DNA of 64,000 nt from contig NZ_JACHCG010000004.1 of NCBI RefSeq assembly GCF_014200595.1, positions 310,001-374,000 of the forward strand, in the 5' to 3' direction. The notes under the pieces were generated by a model that was given only the letters and a program-made list of their open reading frames with translations, was not told where the DNA came from and did not search any database. Numbering within the stretch: the first letter of the stretch is position 1; each line of letters starts with the position of its first letter. Positions 36,971 to 46,107 of this stretch are shown piece by piece. Source of the DNA: Pedobacter cryoconitis. GTDB lineage: Bacteria > Bacteroidota > Bacteroidia > Sphingobacteriales > Sphingobacteriaceae. The position numbers were made by a program, and so were the translations under genes.

Positions 36971-38320
36971 TTACTTCTCTTTACTCCCGCGGATATATAA
37001 AACTGAGATCGCACCCAGAATCATGAATATTCCTGCGATTACAATCGCATAAATAGCCTCCCCATTGTAAAACTGCTTCACAATCAATCCGCCGAAAATA
37101 CCGTTGACAATTTGCGGCATGGTAATAAAGAAATTAAATATCCCCATGTAAACACCCATTTTGCGTGGTGGTATTGCACTCGACAAAATCGCATAAGGCA
37201 TCGAAAGTATACTTCCCCAGGCCAAACCAATTCCAATCATAGAATAAATCAGATGATCCGGATTGGTGATGAAATAAATAGAAAGCAGACCTGCCCCTCC
37301 TGCCAGTAAAGAAAAAGCATGTGCCATTTTACGGCTTGTTGCCCTGGCAATTGCCGGCAGAATTAAAGCATAAATAGCAGAAACCCCATTGTAAACTCCA
37401 AAAAGAATACCAACCCAGTTTCCTGCATCCGCGAATTTCACCGAAGATGTATCTCCGGGAAGCACCTTATAAATATGTTGTGCGATAGCAGGCGTTGTAA
37501 ATACCCACATCGAGAATAAAGCAAACCAGGAGAAAAACTGAACGAGTCCAAGCTGTTTCATCGTTAACGGCATATTAGAAAAATCTGTCAGGATAGATAG
37601 TAATCCCTTTTGCTCCTCTATCTCCGGCTCCGCAGCATGGTATAAAGCCATTTCTTCTGGCGGATATTCTTTAGTAGTCAAAACTGTCCACAGGATCGTC
37701 AGTATTAAAATCGCGGCTCCAGCATAAAAAGAGTAAATCACATTGTGAGGAACCTGTCCTGCTGCTGCAACTTTCGAAGCACCCAGATATTCAGAAAAGA
37801 TATAAGGCAGCCACGAACCAGAGATAGCCCCTGCCCCGATTAAAAAGGTTTGCATAGAGAATCCAAAGCTTCTTTGACTCTCTGGTAATTTATCAGCAAC
37901 CAATGCCCTGAAAGGTTCCATTGCGACATTGATAGAAGCATCCATAATCATCAGCATTCCTGCCCCGATGATAATAGGCGGAAGGAAACTGGCCATCGCC
38001 CCCGAATTAGGCATCAGGATTAATGCGATAGCTGTTAGAATAGCTCCGATCAGGAAATAAGGTCTTCTTCTGCCAAAACGATTCCAGGTCTTATCACTAT
38101 AATAGCCGATGATTGGTTGTACAATCATCCCGGTTAAAGGTGCTGCCAGCCAGAAAAGTGAAAGATGCTCCACATCTGCACCAAAAGTTTGCAGGATTCT
38201 GGAAGCATTTCCATTTTGCAGGGCGAAACCAAACTGTATCCCGAAAAATCCAACACTCATATTAAATATCTGTGTATTAGATAATCTTGGTTTGGAGGCA
38301 ACGGCTTTATTTTGTTCCAT
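36971..38320 (-). CDS. MFS sugar transporter, SLC45/maltose-type
   Basis: The 449-residue protein has 12 predicted membrane spans and the MFS loop motif DKTWNRFGRRRPYFLIGAIL between spans 2 and 3. The N-terminal GFFGIQFGFALQNGNASRIL and DASINVAMEPFRALVAD are typical of the bacterial SLC45-like maltose or sucrose carriers. It is the last gene of the starch/maltose locus, behind a GH13 and the GH65 phosphorylase, so it most likely brings maltose into the cytoplasm by proton symport. Substrate specificity is inferred from context. Confidence 0.88.
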   Translation of the reverse strand: MEQNKAVASKPRLSNTQIFNMSVGFFGIQFGFALQNGNASRILQTFGADVEHLSLFWLAAPLTGMIVQPIIGYYSDKTWNRFGRRRPYFLIGAILTAIALILMPNSGAMASFLPPIIIGAGMLMIMDASINVAMEPFRALVADKLPESQRSFGFSMQTFLIGAGAISGSWLPYIFSEYLGASKVAAAGQVPHNVIYSFYAGAAILILTILWTVLTTKEYPPEEMALYHAAEPEIEEQKGLLSILTDFSNMPLTMKQLGLVQFFSWFALFSMWVFTTPAIAQHIYKVLPGDTSSVKFADAGNWVGILFGVYNGVSAIYALILPAIARATSRKMAHAFSLLAGGAGLLSIYFITNPDHLIYSMIGIGLAWGSILSMPYAILSSAIPPRKMGVYMGIFNFFITMPQIVNGIFGGLIVKQFYNGEAIYAIVIAGIFMILGAISVLYIRGSKEK

Positions 38321-38354
38321 AAGGATCTATTTGGTTTGAAGGTTGAGAGATTGT

Positions 38355-40112
38355 TTAGAATGCTATTATTTGTGCTTGCATTGGTAATACCCAGATCGGT
38401 ATTGTGTTATCTTTAAGATCAGTTAATTTCAAGTCCGATAATTGATCTGTGGCAGTGGTCAAAGGACGGTTTTGTAAAATCTCTGCCGGAATCTGCACCT
38501 GGCTTTCCATTCTGTAATGACGGTCAAAATTTACCAGGATCAGTAAACGCTGATTTGCTGTATAACGCACATAACCATACATTCTTTTATTCATATTACC
38601 ACCAACCGGGATTTCCCACAACTGGCCTTTCGCAACAGCCTCAGATTTACCTGAAAACTGAAGCAGTCTTTTATAATAATTACGAAGCTCCTTTTGCTGA
38701 TCACCTAATTTTGCACCATCAAAAGCACCGTCATTCATCCACTTCTGATGTTCCGGAATTCCCCAGTAATCAAAAATAGTAGTCCGGTTATCTTCTCCGC
38801 CAAAGCCTTCTGCCCCTCTTCCGGGTTCACCCACTTCCTGACCAAAATACGTCATGACAGGCCCACCAGATAAAGTAGCTGAAACGACCATCGCAGGCAG
38901 TGCTAATTCCGCCTGTCCGGCAAAACCAGCAGAAGCAATCCGCTCCTCATCATGGTTTTCCAGGAAACGCAGCATTTGATCTCTAAAGCCAGCACTTTCC
39001 TGCTGCCATACTTTTCTAATGTCATTCACATCTGCCTGGTCTTCACTTCTGATCAGTTTTTTTAACCCGTCATACAAACCAACCTTATCATATAAATAAT
39101 CAAATTTACCTGTAGTCAGGAATGATTTGTAAGTAGCAGGATCGTAAGCTTCTCCAATAAAAACAAGTTCAGGCTTTACTTTTTTCACTTCTGGGATTAC
39201 CCAGTTCCAAAAAGCAAGCGGAACCATTTCTGCCATATCACAACGGAAACCATCTACACCTTTTGCTGTCCAGAAAACCAGGATATCTCTCATCTTAGTC
39301 CAGACCGCAGGCGTTGGTGTAAAATATTGCTTTGCCCCGTTCTGCTGATCTACGCCATAGTTCAATTTGATCGTTTCATACCAATCATCAACCGAAGGGC
39401 TTGCTGAAAAAACATTATTTCCTGTAGCTTTTGCAGGTGATTCTGCATAATGTGCTTGCTGCAAAACAGAAAGAGGCATTTGCTGAGCAGATTTAGGAGC
39501 CGGAACAACAAAATCCTGTCCGGGTACATAATAATAATCATTAGCCGGGCTGAAAGCCACATGCACATCATCACCTTCCCCAAAATCTTTAACTCCGGCA
39601 GGCTTCATTTTTGACTGATACTGACGGGCAACATGGTTAGGCACAAAGTCAATAATTACTTTAAGCCCTTTTTCATGGGTCCTTTTAATGAGTGCCTCAA
39701 ATTCAGCCATCCTGTGGTTAACATCTACGGATAAATCAGGATCTACATCATAATAATCTCTGACCGCATAAGGGGAACCAGCCCTGCCTTTAACTACCCT
39801 TGCATTATTTGCAGGTAATCCAGCCTGACTGTAATCCGTTAACGTAGCATGGGAAATTACCCCGGTATACCAAACATAAGTAGTCCCGAGTTCCTTAATT
39901 CCATCCAATGCCTGTGCAGTGATGTCATTAAACTTACCACTGCCATTTTGCTCAATAGTTCCATAAGGAACATTACTTTGCTGCTTATTGCCAAATAACC
40001 TTGGCAAAAGCTGATAGATCATTATTTTTTCCTGCTGTTGCGCCATACTTCTATTTATAAATCCTGAAAACAATAAAACAACTACAGTTAAAGTCCGGTA
40101 ATGGCTTTTCAT
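38355..40112 (-). CDS. Secreted GH13 alpha-amylase-family enzyme
   Basis: The 585-residue protein has a signal peptide (ending NRSMAQ) with no lipobox, so it is probably periplasmic. GH13 motifs are present in order: VIIDFVPNHVARQ, GVDGFRCDMAEMVP (nucleophile Asp), LVFIGEAYDP (acid/base Glu) and RFLENHDEERI (third Asp). It should hydrolyse alpha-1,4 links in starch oligosaccharides. Its ATG overlaps the GH65 stop by 4 nt (ATGA), so they are coupled. A transglycosylating activity cannot be excluded from sequence. Confidence 0.9.
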   Translation of the reverse strand: MKSHYRTLTVVVLLFSGFINRSMAQQQEKIMIYQLLPRLFGNKQQSNVPYGTIEQNGSGKFNDITAQALDGIKELGTTYVWYTGVISHATLTDYSQAGLPANNARVVKGRAGSPYAVRDYYDVDPDLSVDVNHRMAEFEALIKRTHEKGLKVIIDFVPNHVARQYQSKMKPAGVKDFGEGDDVHVAFSPANDYYYVPGQDFVVPAPKSAQQMPLSVLQQAHYAESPAKATGNNVFSASPSVDDWYETIKLNYGVDQQNGAKQYFTPTPAVWTKMRDILVFWTAKGVDGFRCDMAEMVPLAFWNWVIPEVKKVKPELVFIGEAYDPATYKSFLTTGKFDYLYDKVGLYDGLKKLIRSEDQADVNDIRKVWQQESAGFRDQMLRFLENHDEERIASAGFAGQAELALPAMVVSATLSGGPVMTYFGQEVGEPGRGAEGFGGEDNRTTIFDYWGIPEHQKWMNDGAFDGAKLGDQQKELRNYYKRLLQFSGKSEAVAKGQLWEIPVGGNMNKRMYGYVRYTANQRLLILVNFDRHYRMESQVQIPAEILQNRPLTTATDQLSDLKLTDLKDNTIPIWVLPMQAQIIAF

Positions 40113-42430
40113 ACCAATAGTCCTCTGTAGTTAATTACGGTTTCACCTGCCTGAACAGGTTGTAACTTATTAAATATATTGATGTGCAGCAACTCCTTGC
40201 AGGTCGTATTGATAATGATTTCGTCTTTAGTGACTTTCACATTGAACTGATTTCCGCGGAAACCAATTGTAAATGCGAATGAAGTCCATTGTTCAGGAAG
40301 GAAAGGGTTAAAGCAAAGCGTATCGTTTTTCACGCGCATTCCGCCAAAACCTTCTACAATACTCATCCATGTTCCTGCCATAGAAGTAATGTGCAGACCG
40401 TCTTCCGTATCATTGTTATAATCATCCAGGTCTAAACGTGAGGTACGCAAGTAAAACTCATATGCTCTGTCTCCATCATTCAGTTTCGCTGCTAAAATAC
40501 TATGGACACAAGGCGACAAAGAACTTTCATGAACGGTACGCGACTCATAAAAATCAAAATTCCTTCTTAACGATTCCAGGTCATAGTCATCTTCAAAGAA
40601 ATACATCCCCTGTAAAACATCTGCCTGCTTAATATAACATGAACGCAAAATTCTGTCCCAGCTCCATTTCTGATTTAACGGACGCTCTGATGCCGGAAGA
40701 TCTTTCACCAGAATCTGTTCTTTGTCCAGATATCCGTCCTGCTGAAGGAATACCCCCTGTTCTTCATCATAGGGAAGATAAATGTTTGCCGAAATTTCCT
40801 TCCAGTCCGCAAATTCTTTCTCTTCTGCTAAGGATGTCTTAGCCACAATGCGCTGGTATTGCTCCGGATCTTTTTCCTTCACGATTTCAGCAGCCTCCAT
40901 AGCATATTTTAAACACCAGCCAGCTAATGTATTTGTATACCAGTTGTTATTGATATTGTTTTCATACTCATTAGGCCCGGTTACACCCAACATCACATAT
41001 TGCTTTTTATCTGCACTCCAGTTTACCCTTTGTTTCCAGAAACGGGCTATACCGATCAGCACTTCCAGACCATATTCTTTCAAATAAGAAGCATCACCTG
41101 TGTACCTGATATAGTTGAAAATTGCAAAAGCAATTGCTCCGTTCCTATGGATCTCTTCGAAAGTAATTTCCCACTCGTTGTGACACTCCTCACCATTCAT
41201 AGTCACCATCGGATACAAAGCAGCTCCTTTATTAAAGCCTAACTTCTCTGCATTCTCAATCGCTTTCTCCAAATGTTTATAACGATAAACCAGCAGATTT
41301 TTAGAAACCTCCTGTGGCGCGGTCGATAAGTAGAAAGGAATACAATAAGCTTCTGTATCCCAATAAGTCGAGCCTCCGTATTTTTCACCAGTAAAGCCTT
41401 TCGGGCCAATATTTAACCTCGCATCTTTTCCTGTATAAGTCTGATTTAGCTGGAAGATATTGAAACGGATTGCTTGCTGTGCAGCCACATCCCCTTCGAT
41501 AATAATATCACCTTCCTGCCATTTTGTTGCCCATGCAGCAGCTTGTTCCTTTAACAATTCGTCAAAGCCTTTCACTACCCCAGCCTCAACTACTGCTTTA
41601 GCCTGCGCTAATAAATCAGCAGTCGCATAATTTTGTGACGACAGGTTAGTTGCTATTTTATAAATATCAATTCCTTCGTTTAAGCTTAGCTCTACTGATC
41701 CGCTTTCTGAAAGATATTTTTCACGGGATTGCTCATCTATAGCAAGATTAACCGTTTTACTATTTTTTAGCACTACAGTTTTAACGCCTGTGATTACATC
41801 AAAAGCTGTTTTTTTAGTACGCAGTGTCAAATAAGATCCGCTTTCGTCTTGTGCGCGGCTTACCTCATCCCAAAATTTCTCTTCGTAATTAGAATCCTGG
41901 TTTTTCACATCTCCATCTATAAAAGATATCAAATCCAGTTTCCCCGAAAAATTAAGAGGTGTTAATTGATAGTGTAAAGCTGCCAGCTCATCATTAGCGA
42001 TACTAAAGAACCGCTTAGCTTTTACCTGCACTTGTTTTCCTGAAGCCAGTTCAGCAGTGAATGTACGTTCCAGATAACCTTCTTTCATATTCAGCACTCT
42101 CTGGAATGCCGTTACTTTACATAAGCTTAAATCTAAAACTTCTCCATCCAGCTTCAACGCTAACCCCATCCAGTCTGCTGCATTCAGTACTTTGGCAAAA
42201 TATTCAGGATATCCGTTTTTCCACCAGCCAACGCGGGTTTTATCCGGATAATAAACGCCTGCAACGTAATTCCCTTGTAAAGAATCGCCACTGTAAGTTT
42301 CTTCAAAATTTGCGCGCTGCCCCATGCGGCCATTACCAAGGCTAAATATACTTTCCGATATCTTATTCAAATGAGGATCAAAACCACTCTCTATGATATT
42401 CCACTCTTCTGCTTGTATGTAATTCTTCAT
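40109..42430 (-). CDS. GH65 maltose phosphorylase
   Basis: The 773-residue length fits GH65 phosphorylases, which convert maltose and phosphate to beta-glucose 1-phosphate and glucose in the cytoplasm. Motifs include SIFSLGNGRMGQRANFEE, YWDTEAYCIPFYL, VTGPNEYENNINNNWYTN (catalytic Glu) and the phosphate-site HESSLSPCVHSI. No signal peptide is present. The adjacent beta-phosphoglucomutase, separated by 2 nt, uses exactly this product. That supports maltose rather than another disaccharide, although kojibiose or trehalose phosphorylase activity is possible within the family. Confidence 0.9.
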   Translation of the reverse strand: MKNYIQAEEWNIIESGFDPHLNKISESIFSLGNGRMGQRANFEETYSGDSLQGNYVAGVYYPDKTRVGWWKNGYPEYFAKVLNAADWMGLALKLDGEVLDLSLCKVTAFQRVLNMKEGYLERTFTAELASGKQVQVKAKRFFSIANDELAALHYQLTPLNFSGKLDLISFIDGDVKNQDSNYEEKFWDEVSRAQDESGSYLTLRTKKTAFDVITGVKTVVLKNSKTVNLAIDEQSREKYLSESGSVELSLNEGIDIYKIATNLSSQNYATADLLAQAKAVVEAGVVKGFDELLKEQAAAWATKWQEGDIIIEGDVAAQQAIRFNIFQLNQTYTGKDARLNIGPKGFTGEKYGGSTYWDTEAYCIPFYLSTAPQEVSKNLLVYRYKHLEKAIENAEKLGFNKGAALYPMVTMNGEECHNEWEITFEEIHRNGAIAFAIFNYIRYTGDASYLKEYGLEVLIGIARFWKQRVNWSADKKQYVMLGVTGPNEYENNINNNWYTNTLAGWCLKYAMEAAEIVKEKDPEQYQRIVAKTSLAEEKEFADWKEISANIYLPYDEEQGVFLQQDGYLDKEQILVKDLPASERPLNQKWSWDRILRSCYIKQADVLQGMYFFEDDYDLESLRRNFDFYESRTVHESSLSPCVHSILAAKLNDGDRAYEFYLRTSRLDLDDYNNDTEDGLHITSMAGTWMSIVEGFGGMRVKNDTLCFNPFLPEQWTSFAFTIGFRGNQFNVKVTKDEIIINTTCKELLHINIFNKLQPVQAGETVINYRGLLV

Positions 42431-42432
42431 GT

Positions 42433-43113
42433 TTACCCTTTTACGCTATGCTTTTCTTTAACCAGATTAATCAGTTCTTCAACGGTAACCGTTGAAAGGT
42501 CTTTATGGAACTCGTCGGCACCCGGCAAATTCTCTTCCGTTCCAATACCTATTACAGCCATTTTCGCTGCGATTGCTGCCTGCACACCTGCTGCTGCATC
42601 TTCAAAAACGATACAATCAGCTGCTGCTGCATTCAATAATTCCGCTCCTTTAATGAAAACTTCAGGATCAGGTTTTGAAGTGGTTACGGCATTGCCATCT
42701 ACAATAGCATCAAAGAAATGTGCCAGCTCCGTTCTTTCCAGGATTAAGCCTGAATTTTTACTTGCCGACCCCAATGCGATTTTAATACCCTGCGCCTTTA
42801 ATGCTTTTAACAAGTCTAATGAGCCTGGCAAGACCTCCGAAACAGACATCTTACTGATCATTGCAACATACCAGCTATTTTTCAAAGTCGCCAGTTCTTC
42901 TTTCTCAGCAGTAGTTTTGGTTACTCCTCCCCAGTTTAAAATCATATCCAGAGAACGCATTCTGTTTACGCCTTTCAGCTGTTCATTTTGCGCCTCAGTA
43001 AAATCAAAACCCAATGAGTTAGCCAGTTTTTTCCATGCCTGATAATGATAAACAGCCGTATCTACCAATACGCCATCCAAATCAAAAATGCACGCTATAG
43101 TTGTATCTTTCAT
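42433..43113 (-). CDS. pgmB: Beta-phosphoglucomutase
   Basis: The 226-residue HAD-family protein converts beta-glucose 1-phosphate to glucose 6-phosphate. The nucleophile motif FDLDGVLVDTAVYHYQAW lies near residue 11 and the second Asp is the general acid/base. GVNRMRSLDMIL, LGSASKNS and VFEDAAAGVQAAIAA are typical. It sits between the GH65 phosphorylase and a GH13 gene with gaps of 2 and 1 nt, so translation is tightly coupled and the pathway role is clear. Confidence 0.95.
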   Translation of the reverse strand: MKDTTIACIFDLDGVLVDTAVYHYQAWKKLANSLGFDFTEAQNEQLKGVNRMRSLDMILNWGGVTKTTAEKEELATLKNSWYVAMISKMSVSEVLPGSLDLLKALKAQGIKIALGSASKNSGLILERTELAHFFDAIVDGNAVTTSKPDPEVFIKGAELLNAAAADCIVFEDAAAGVQAAIAAKMAVIGIGTEENLPGADEFHKDLSTVTVEELINLVKEKHSVKG

Positions 43114-43114
43114 A

Positions 43115-44968
43115 TTAATTCAATTCTAGTACCAGTGTTGTTTTAGCAGGGACACTGATGTTCTTCACCGTATTTATTTTCTCTCCGCTGATCACGTTGA
43201 TCGCCGAGCTTGTATTTTTCATTCTTTCTGCAAACCTTGAAGTATCCAGTATTTTGGCTTTATCTTCACTATTTAAGATCACCATCACGTCTTTACCTTG
43301 CTTTCCTTCAGTAATATACCTGAAATAAACATACAGACCATCTTCAGGAACAAATTGCATCATTTTTCCAGTTTGCAGTGCTTCACTCTTCGTACGGTAA
43401 ACAGCCAGTTTACTTACATAATTCCAGGCTTCATTTTCTTGTGGCGTACGTCCGGCAGCCGTAAACTTATCTTTGGTATCCCCTTTCCATCCACCCGGGA
43501 AATCTGAACGGACCAAACCATCAGGATCAGAAAAATTCTTCATCAGAATTTCTGTTCCATAATACAGTTGAGGAATACCGCGCATCGTCAATAAAACCGC
43601 CATACCCGATTTATACTTGTTCATATCTTCCTGGATCATCGAATAAAAACGGCTCATATCATGGTTATCCCAATAGATAACGTTGCGCGTTGGATCCTGA
43701 TACAGGAAATCTTGTGAAATCACATTATATAATCTGAAGATACCATCTGTCCAGCCATTTTTGCTATTTAAAGCTTCATAAACAGCACTTTTCATCATAT
43801 TATCAGTTACACCCGGTAAATGCGTATCAAAACCTCTGTTCACTGTATTTCCTTGCGTGAAATAAGCTTGTGAGGCTACTGAATTTACCAGAGTCTCGCC
43901 GAAAATAGATAAAGAAGGAAATTCAGCTTTCAATTTTAAAGCCCAGTCAGCCATATATTCCGGATCATTATAAGCATAAGTATCCAGCCTTAACCCATCA
44001 ATTCCAGCATACTCTATCCACCAGATATGGTTTTGAGTAAGGTAATTCTGTACATAAGGGTTTCTTTCATTCAAATCAGGCATACTGGGTACAAACCAGC
44101 CGTCCAGTTGTTTTTTTCTATCTGCTGCTGAAGCATGCGGATCCATGACCGGTTCATCGCGGTAGCTCGTTTGTGTATAAGCCGGCCATTGATTCACCCA
44201 GTCTTTCATTGGCATATCTTTAAAGATCCAGTGTCCTGTTCCAATATGATTATGCACAATATCTTTAATAACTTTCATGCCTTTAGCATGTACCTTGTCC
44301 ACATAAGTTTTATACAAGGCATTTGTTCCGTAACGCGGATCAATTTTATAATGATCAGTTACGGCATAACCATGATAAGACGCTGAGGCCATATCATTTT
44401 CTATTTCTGGTGTCATCCAGATCGTGGTCACTCCTGTTGCTTTTAAATAATCCAGGTGATTGATCACCCCCTGGATATCTCCTCCATGACGGTAGTACAT
44501 AGAATCACGGTTCATCTTGGTTTCTGCGAGCCCTTTAACTACGTCATTTGATGGATCTCCATTGGAGAAGCGGTCAGGCATCAGCAAATAAATAAAGTCT
44601 TTATTGGTGACCCCCTGAATTCTTGAAGCAGACTGATCTCTGTTTTTCAGTTCATAACTATACTCCGATACTTTCTTTCCTTTATCCATAAAAGAGATTG
44701 GAAATTTACCTGCCTTAGCTTCCGCAGTAATCTCCAGATCAATAAACAGATAATTCGGGTTCTCTACCTGATGCACTTCTATTAATTTTACCCCGGGATA
44801 ATTCAACTGTACTTTATAGTCAGTTATATTTTTGCCATGAACCAAGAGCTGGAGCTTTGGGTTTTTCATTCCTGCCCACCAGAACATTGGTTCTACATGG
44901 TCCAGTTTTACCTGTGCCCATGCATTTGCAGTAAACAGAACAAATAGTACAATTAATAGTTTCTTCAT
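43115..44968 (-). CDS. Secreted GH13 neopullulanase/cyclomaltodextrinase-like enzyme (SusA-like)
   Basis: The 617-residue protein has a signal peptide (MKKLLIVLFVLFTANAWAQ) and an N-terminal beta-sandwich of the cyclomaltodextrinase type (VEPMFWWAGMKNPKLQLLVHG). The GH13 barrel follows: VIKDIVHNHIGTGHW, GIDGLRLDTYAYND (nucleophile Asp), SIFGETLVN (acid/base Glu) and YWDNHDMSRF. It resembles periplasmic SusA of Bacteroides, which trims imported malto-oligosaccharides. It is downstream of the susE-like gene after 82 nt and directly upstream of pgmB. Confidence 0.92.
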   Translation of the reverse strand: MKKLLIVLFVLFTANAWAQVKLDHVEPMFWWAGMKNPKLQLLVHGKNITDYKVQLNYPGVKLIEVHQVENPNYLFIDLEITAEAKAGKFPISFMDKGKKVSEYSYELKNRDQSASRIQGVTNKDFIYLLMPDRFSNGDPSNDVVKGLAETKMNRDSMYYRHGGDIQGVINHLDYLKATGVTTIWMTPEIENDMASASYHGYAVTDHYKIDPRYGTNALYKTYVDKVHAKGMKVIKDIVHNHIGTGHWIFKDMPMKDWVNQWPAYTQTSYRDEPVMDPHASAADRKKQLDGWFVPSMPDLNERNPYVQNYLTQNHIWWIEYAGIDGLRLDTYAYNDPEYMADWALKLKAEFPSLSIFGETLVNSVASQAYFTQGNTVNRGFDTHLPGVTDNMMKSAVYEALNSKNGWTDGIFRLYNVISQDFLYQDPTRNVIYWDNHDMSRFYSMIQEDMNKYKSGMAVLLTMRGIPQLYYGTEILMKNFSDPDGLVRSDFPGGWKGDTKDKFTAAGRTPQENEAWNYVSKLAVYRTKSEALQTGKMMQFVPEDGLYVYFRYITEGKQGKDVMVILNSEDKAKILDTSRFAERMKNTSSAINVISGEKINTVKNISVPAKTTLVLELN

Positions 44969-45050
44969 TTTTAAGAGTTGAGGATCGAATTTGTAAAACG
45001 GGATTAACGAATGAAATGCCCTGAATCATCATCAGGGCATTCCGGTATTT

Positions 45051-46088
45051 TTATTGTTTAATAATTGTGTACGTATAACTACCCGGCACACTCAAGTTCA
45101 GAGTGATCTTATAATTACCCGCAGCAGCTACAGGAATGTTATCACCTCCATATTTTAAATGGCCATCGGCAGGCTTGTTATCACCGAAATTAATCGTATA
45201 GTTACCATTGGCCCTGAACTTAAGTTCACCGGCCGATAAAACTTTGGTTACCGTCCAGACTTTATTTGCTGCATCGTAAGTCATCGGGGTTTCATTGTCC
45301 CATGATCCGGTTGCATCGCCAATAACTGCCCAAACCGTTTTGGTAGCTGTCCAGGTTAATCCTTTAGTATCCGCTTTCAGTAAATAATAACCAGCACCTG
45401 CAACTTTAAGATTATCACCTGACCCTGCGATAAACGTACCAGGGCTTAAAGTACCATAATTGATGTGGTTAAAATCAGGAGCAGAAGTAAATTTAAACTC
45501 ATTGCTGGCATCTGGCAGATTGATATAGCCTTCATATTGCTGATCGTCTTTAACAGAAGCGATCGTTACTGCTGTTGCACCCGACCAGTTGGAATAAGCA
45601 CCGATCACGTATAATACCGGGGTTAACTTGATAACCTGGTATGGCGTAACCACAACCGGAGTAATACCAGAATAAGCAGGTGCATAAGCATCACCAATAC
45701 TCGCTTTAATCCGGATTTCAAGTTTACCGGCCACATCAGGCTTAAAACCCATTTGAACTAATATAGTATTCAATTCTACAACAGTAAATGTTTTAGTCAG
45801 AACCTGCGCTAAAGCAATCTCTACTGGTTTTGCGAAATTCTTTCCTGCACTATCCAGCTGCACGGTGTAAGATACACCCGCATTGTAACCAAATGAAGAG
45901 GCAGTCCAGTTCAATACCGTCGCTGGTTGCGCAGAATTGGCCACCGTCAAGACCAGGTTATTTTGTGAAGACGTTAAAACTGGTGCAGTACCAGTACTGG
46001 CCACCACTTTAGTTTCATCCTTTTTACATGACACAAATAAAAGCAGGAACAAACTATAGACCATGCTTTTGATAAATAATGATTTCAT
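45051..46088 (-). CDS. SusE/SusF-like starch-binding lipoprotein
   Basis: The 345-residue protein has a lipoprotein signal (LLLFVSC, Cys near residue 21) followed by KKDE. The N-terminal Ig-like SusE domain (PVLTSSQNNLVLT) leads to two starch-binding modules, near residues 160-250 (VIGAYSNWSGA, EFKFTSAPDFNHINYG) and 255-345 (AVIGDATGSWDN, LKFRANGNYTINFGDN). It would sit on the cell surface and bind starch with SusD. It lies 20 nt after the susD-like gene. Confidence 0.88.
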   Translation of the reverse strand: MKSLFIKSMVYSLFLLLFVSCKKDETKVVASTGTAPVLTSSQNNLVLTVANSAQPATVLNWTASSFGYNAGVSYTVQLDSAGKNFAKPVEIALAQVLTKTFTVVELNTILVQMGFKPDVAGKLEIRIKASIGDAYAPAYSGITPVVVTPYQVIKLTPVLYVIGAYSNWSGATAVTIASVKDDQQYEGYINLPDASNEFKFTSAPDFNHINYGTLSPGTFIAGSGDNLKVAGAGYYLLKADTKGLTWTATKTVWAVIGDATGSWDNETPMTYDAANKVWTVTKVLSAGELKFRANGNYTINFGDNKPADGHLKYGGDNIPVAAAGNYKITLNLSVPGSYTYTIIKQ

Positions 46089-46107
46089 CTCTATAATAGA
46101 TTTTAAA

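Noticed and set aside
42371..43042. 223-codon open frame antisense to pgmB
   Set aside because: The opposite strand encodes an intact HAD-family mutase in a tight operon, so this frame is a by-product of codon composition.
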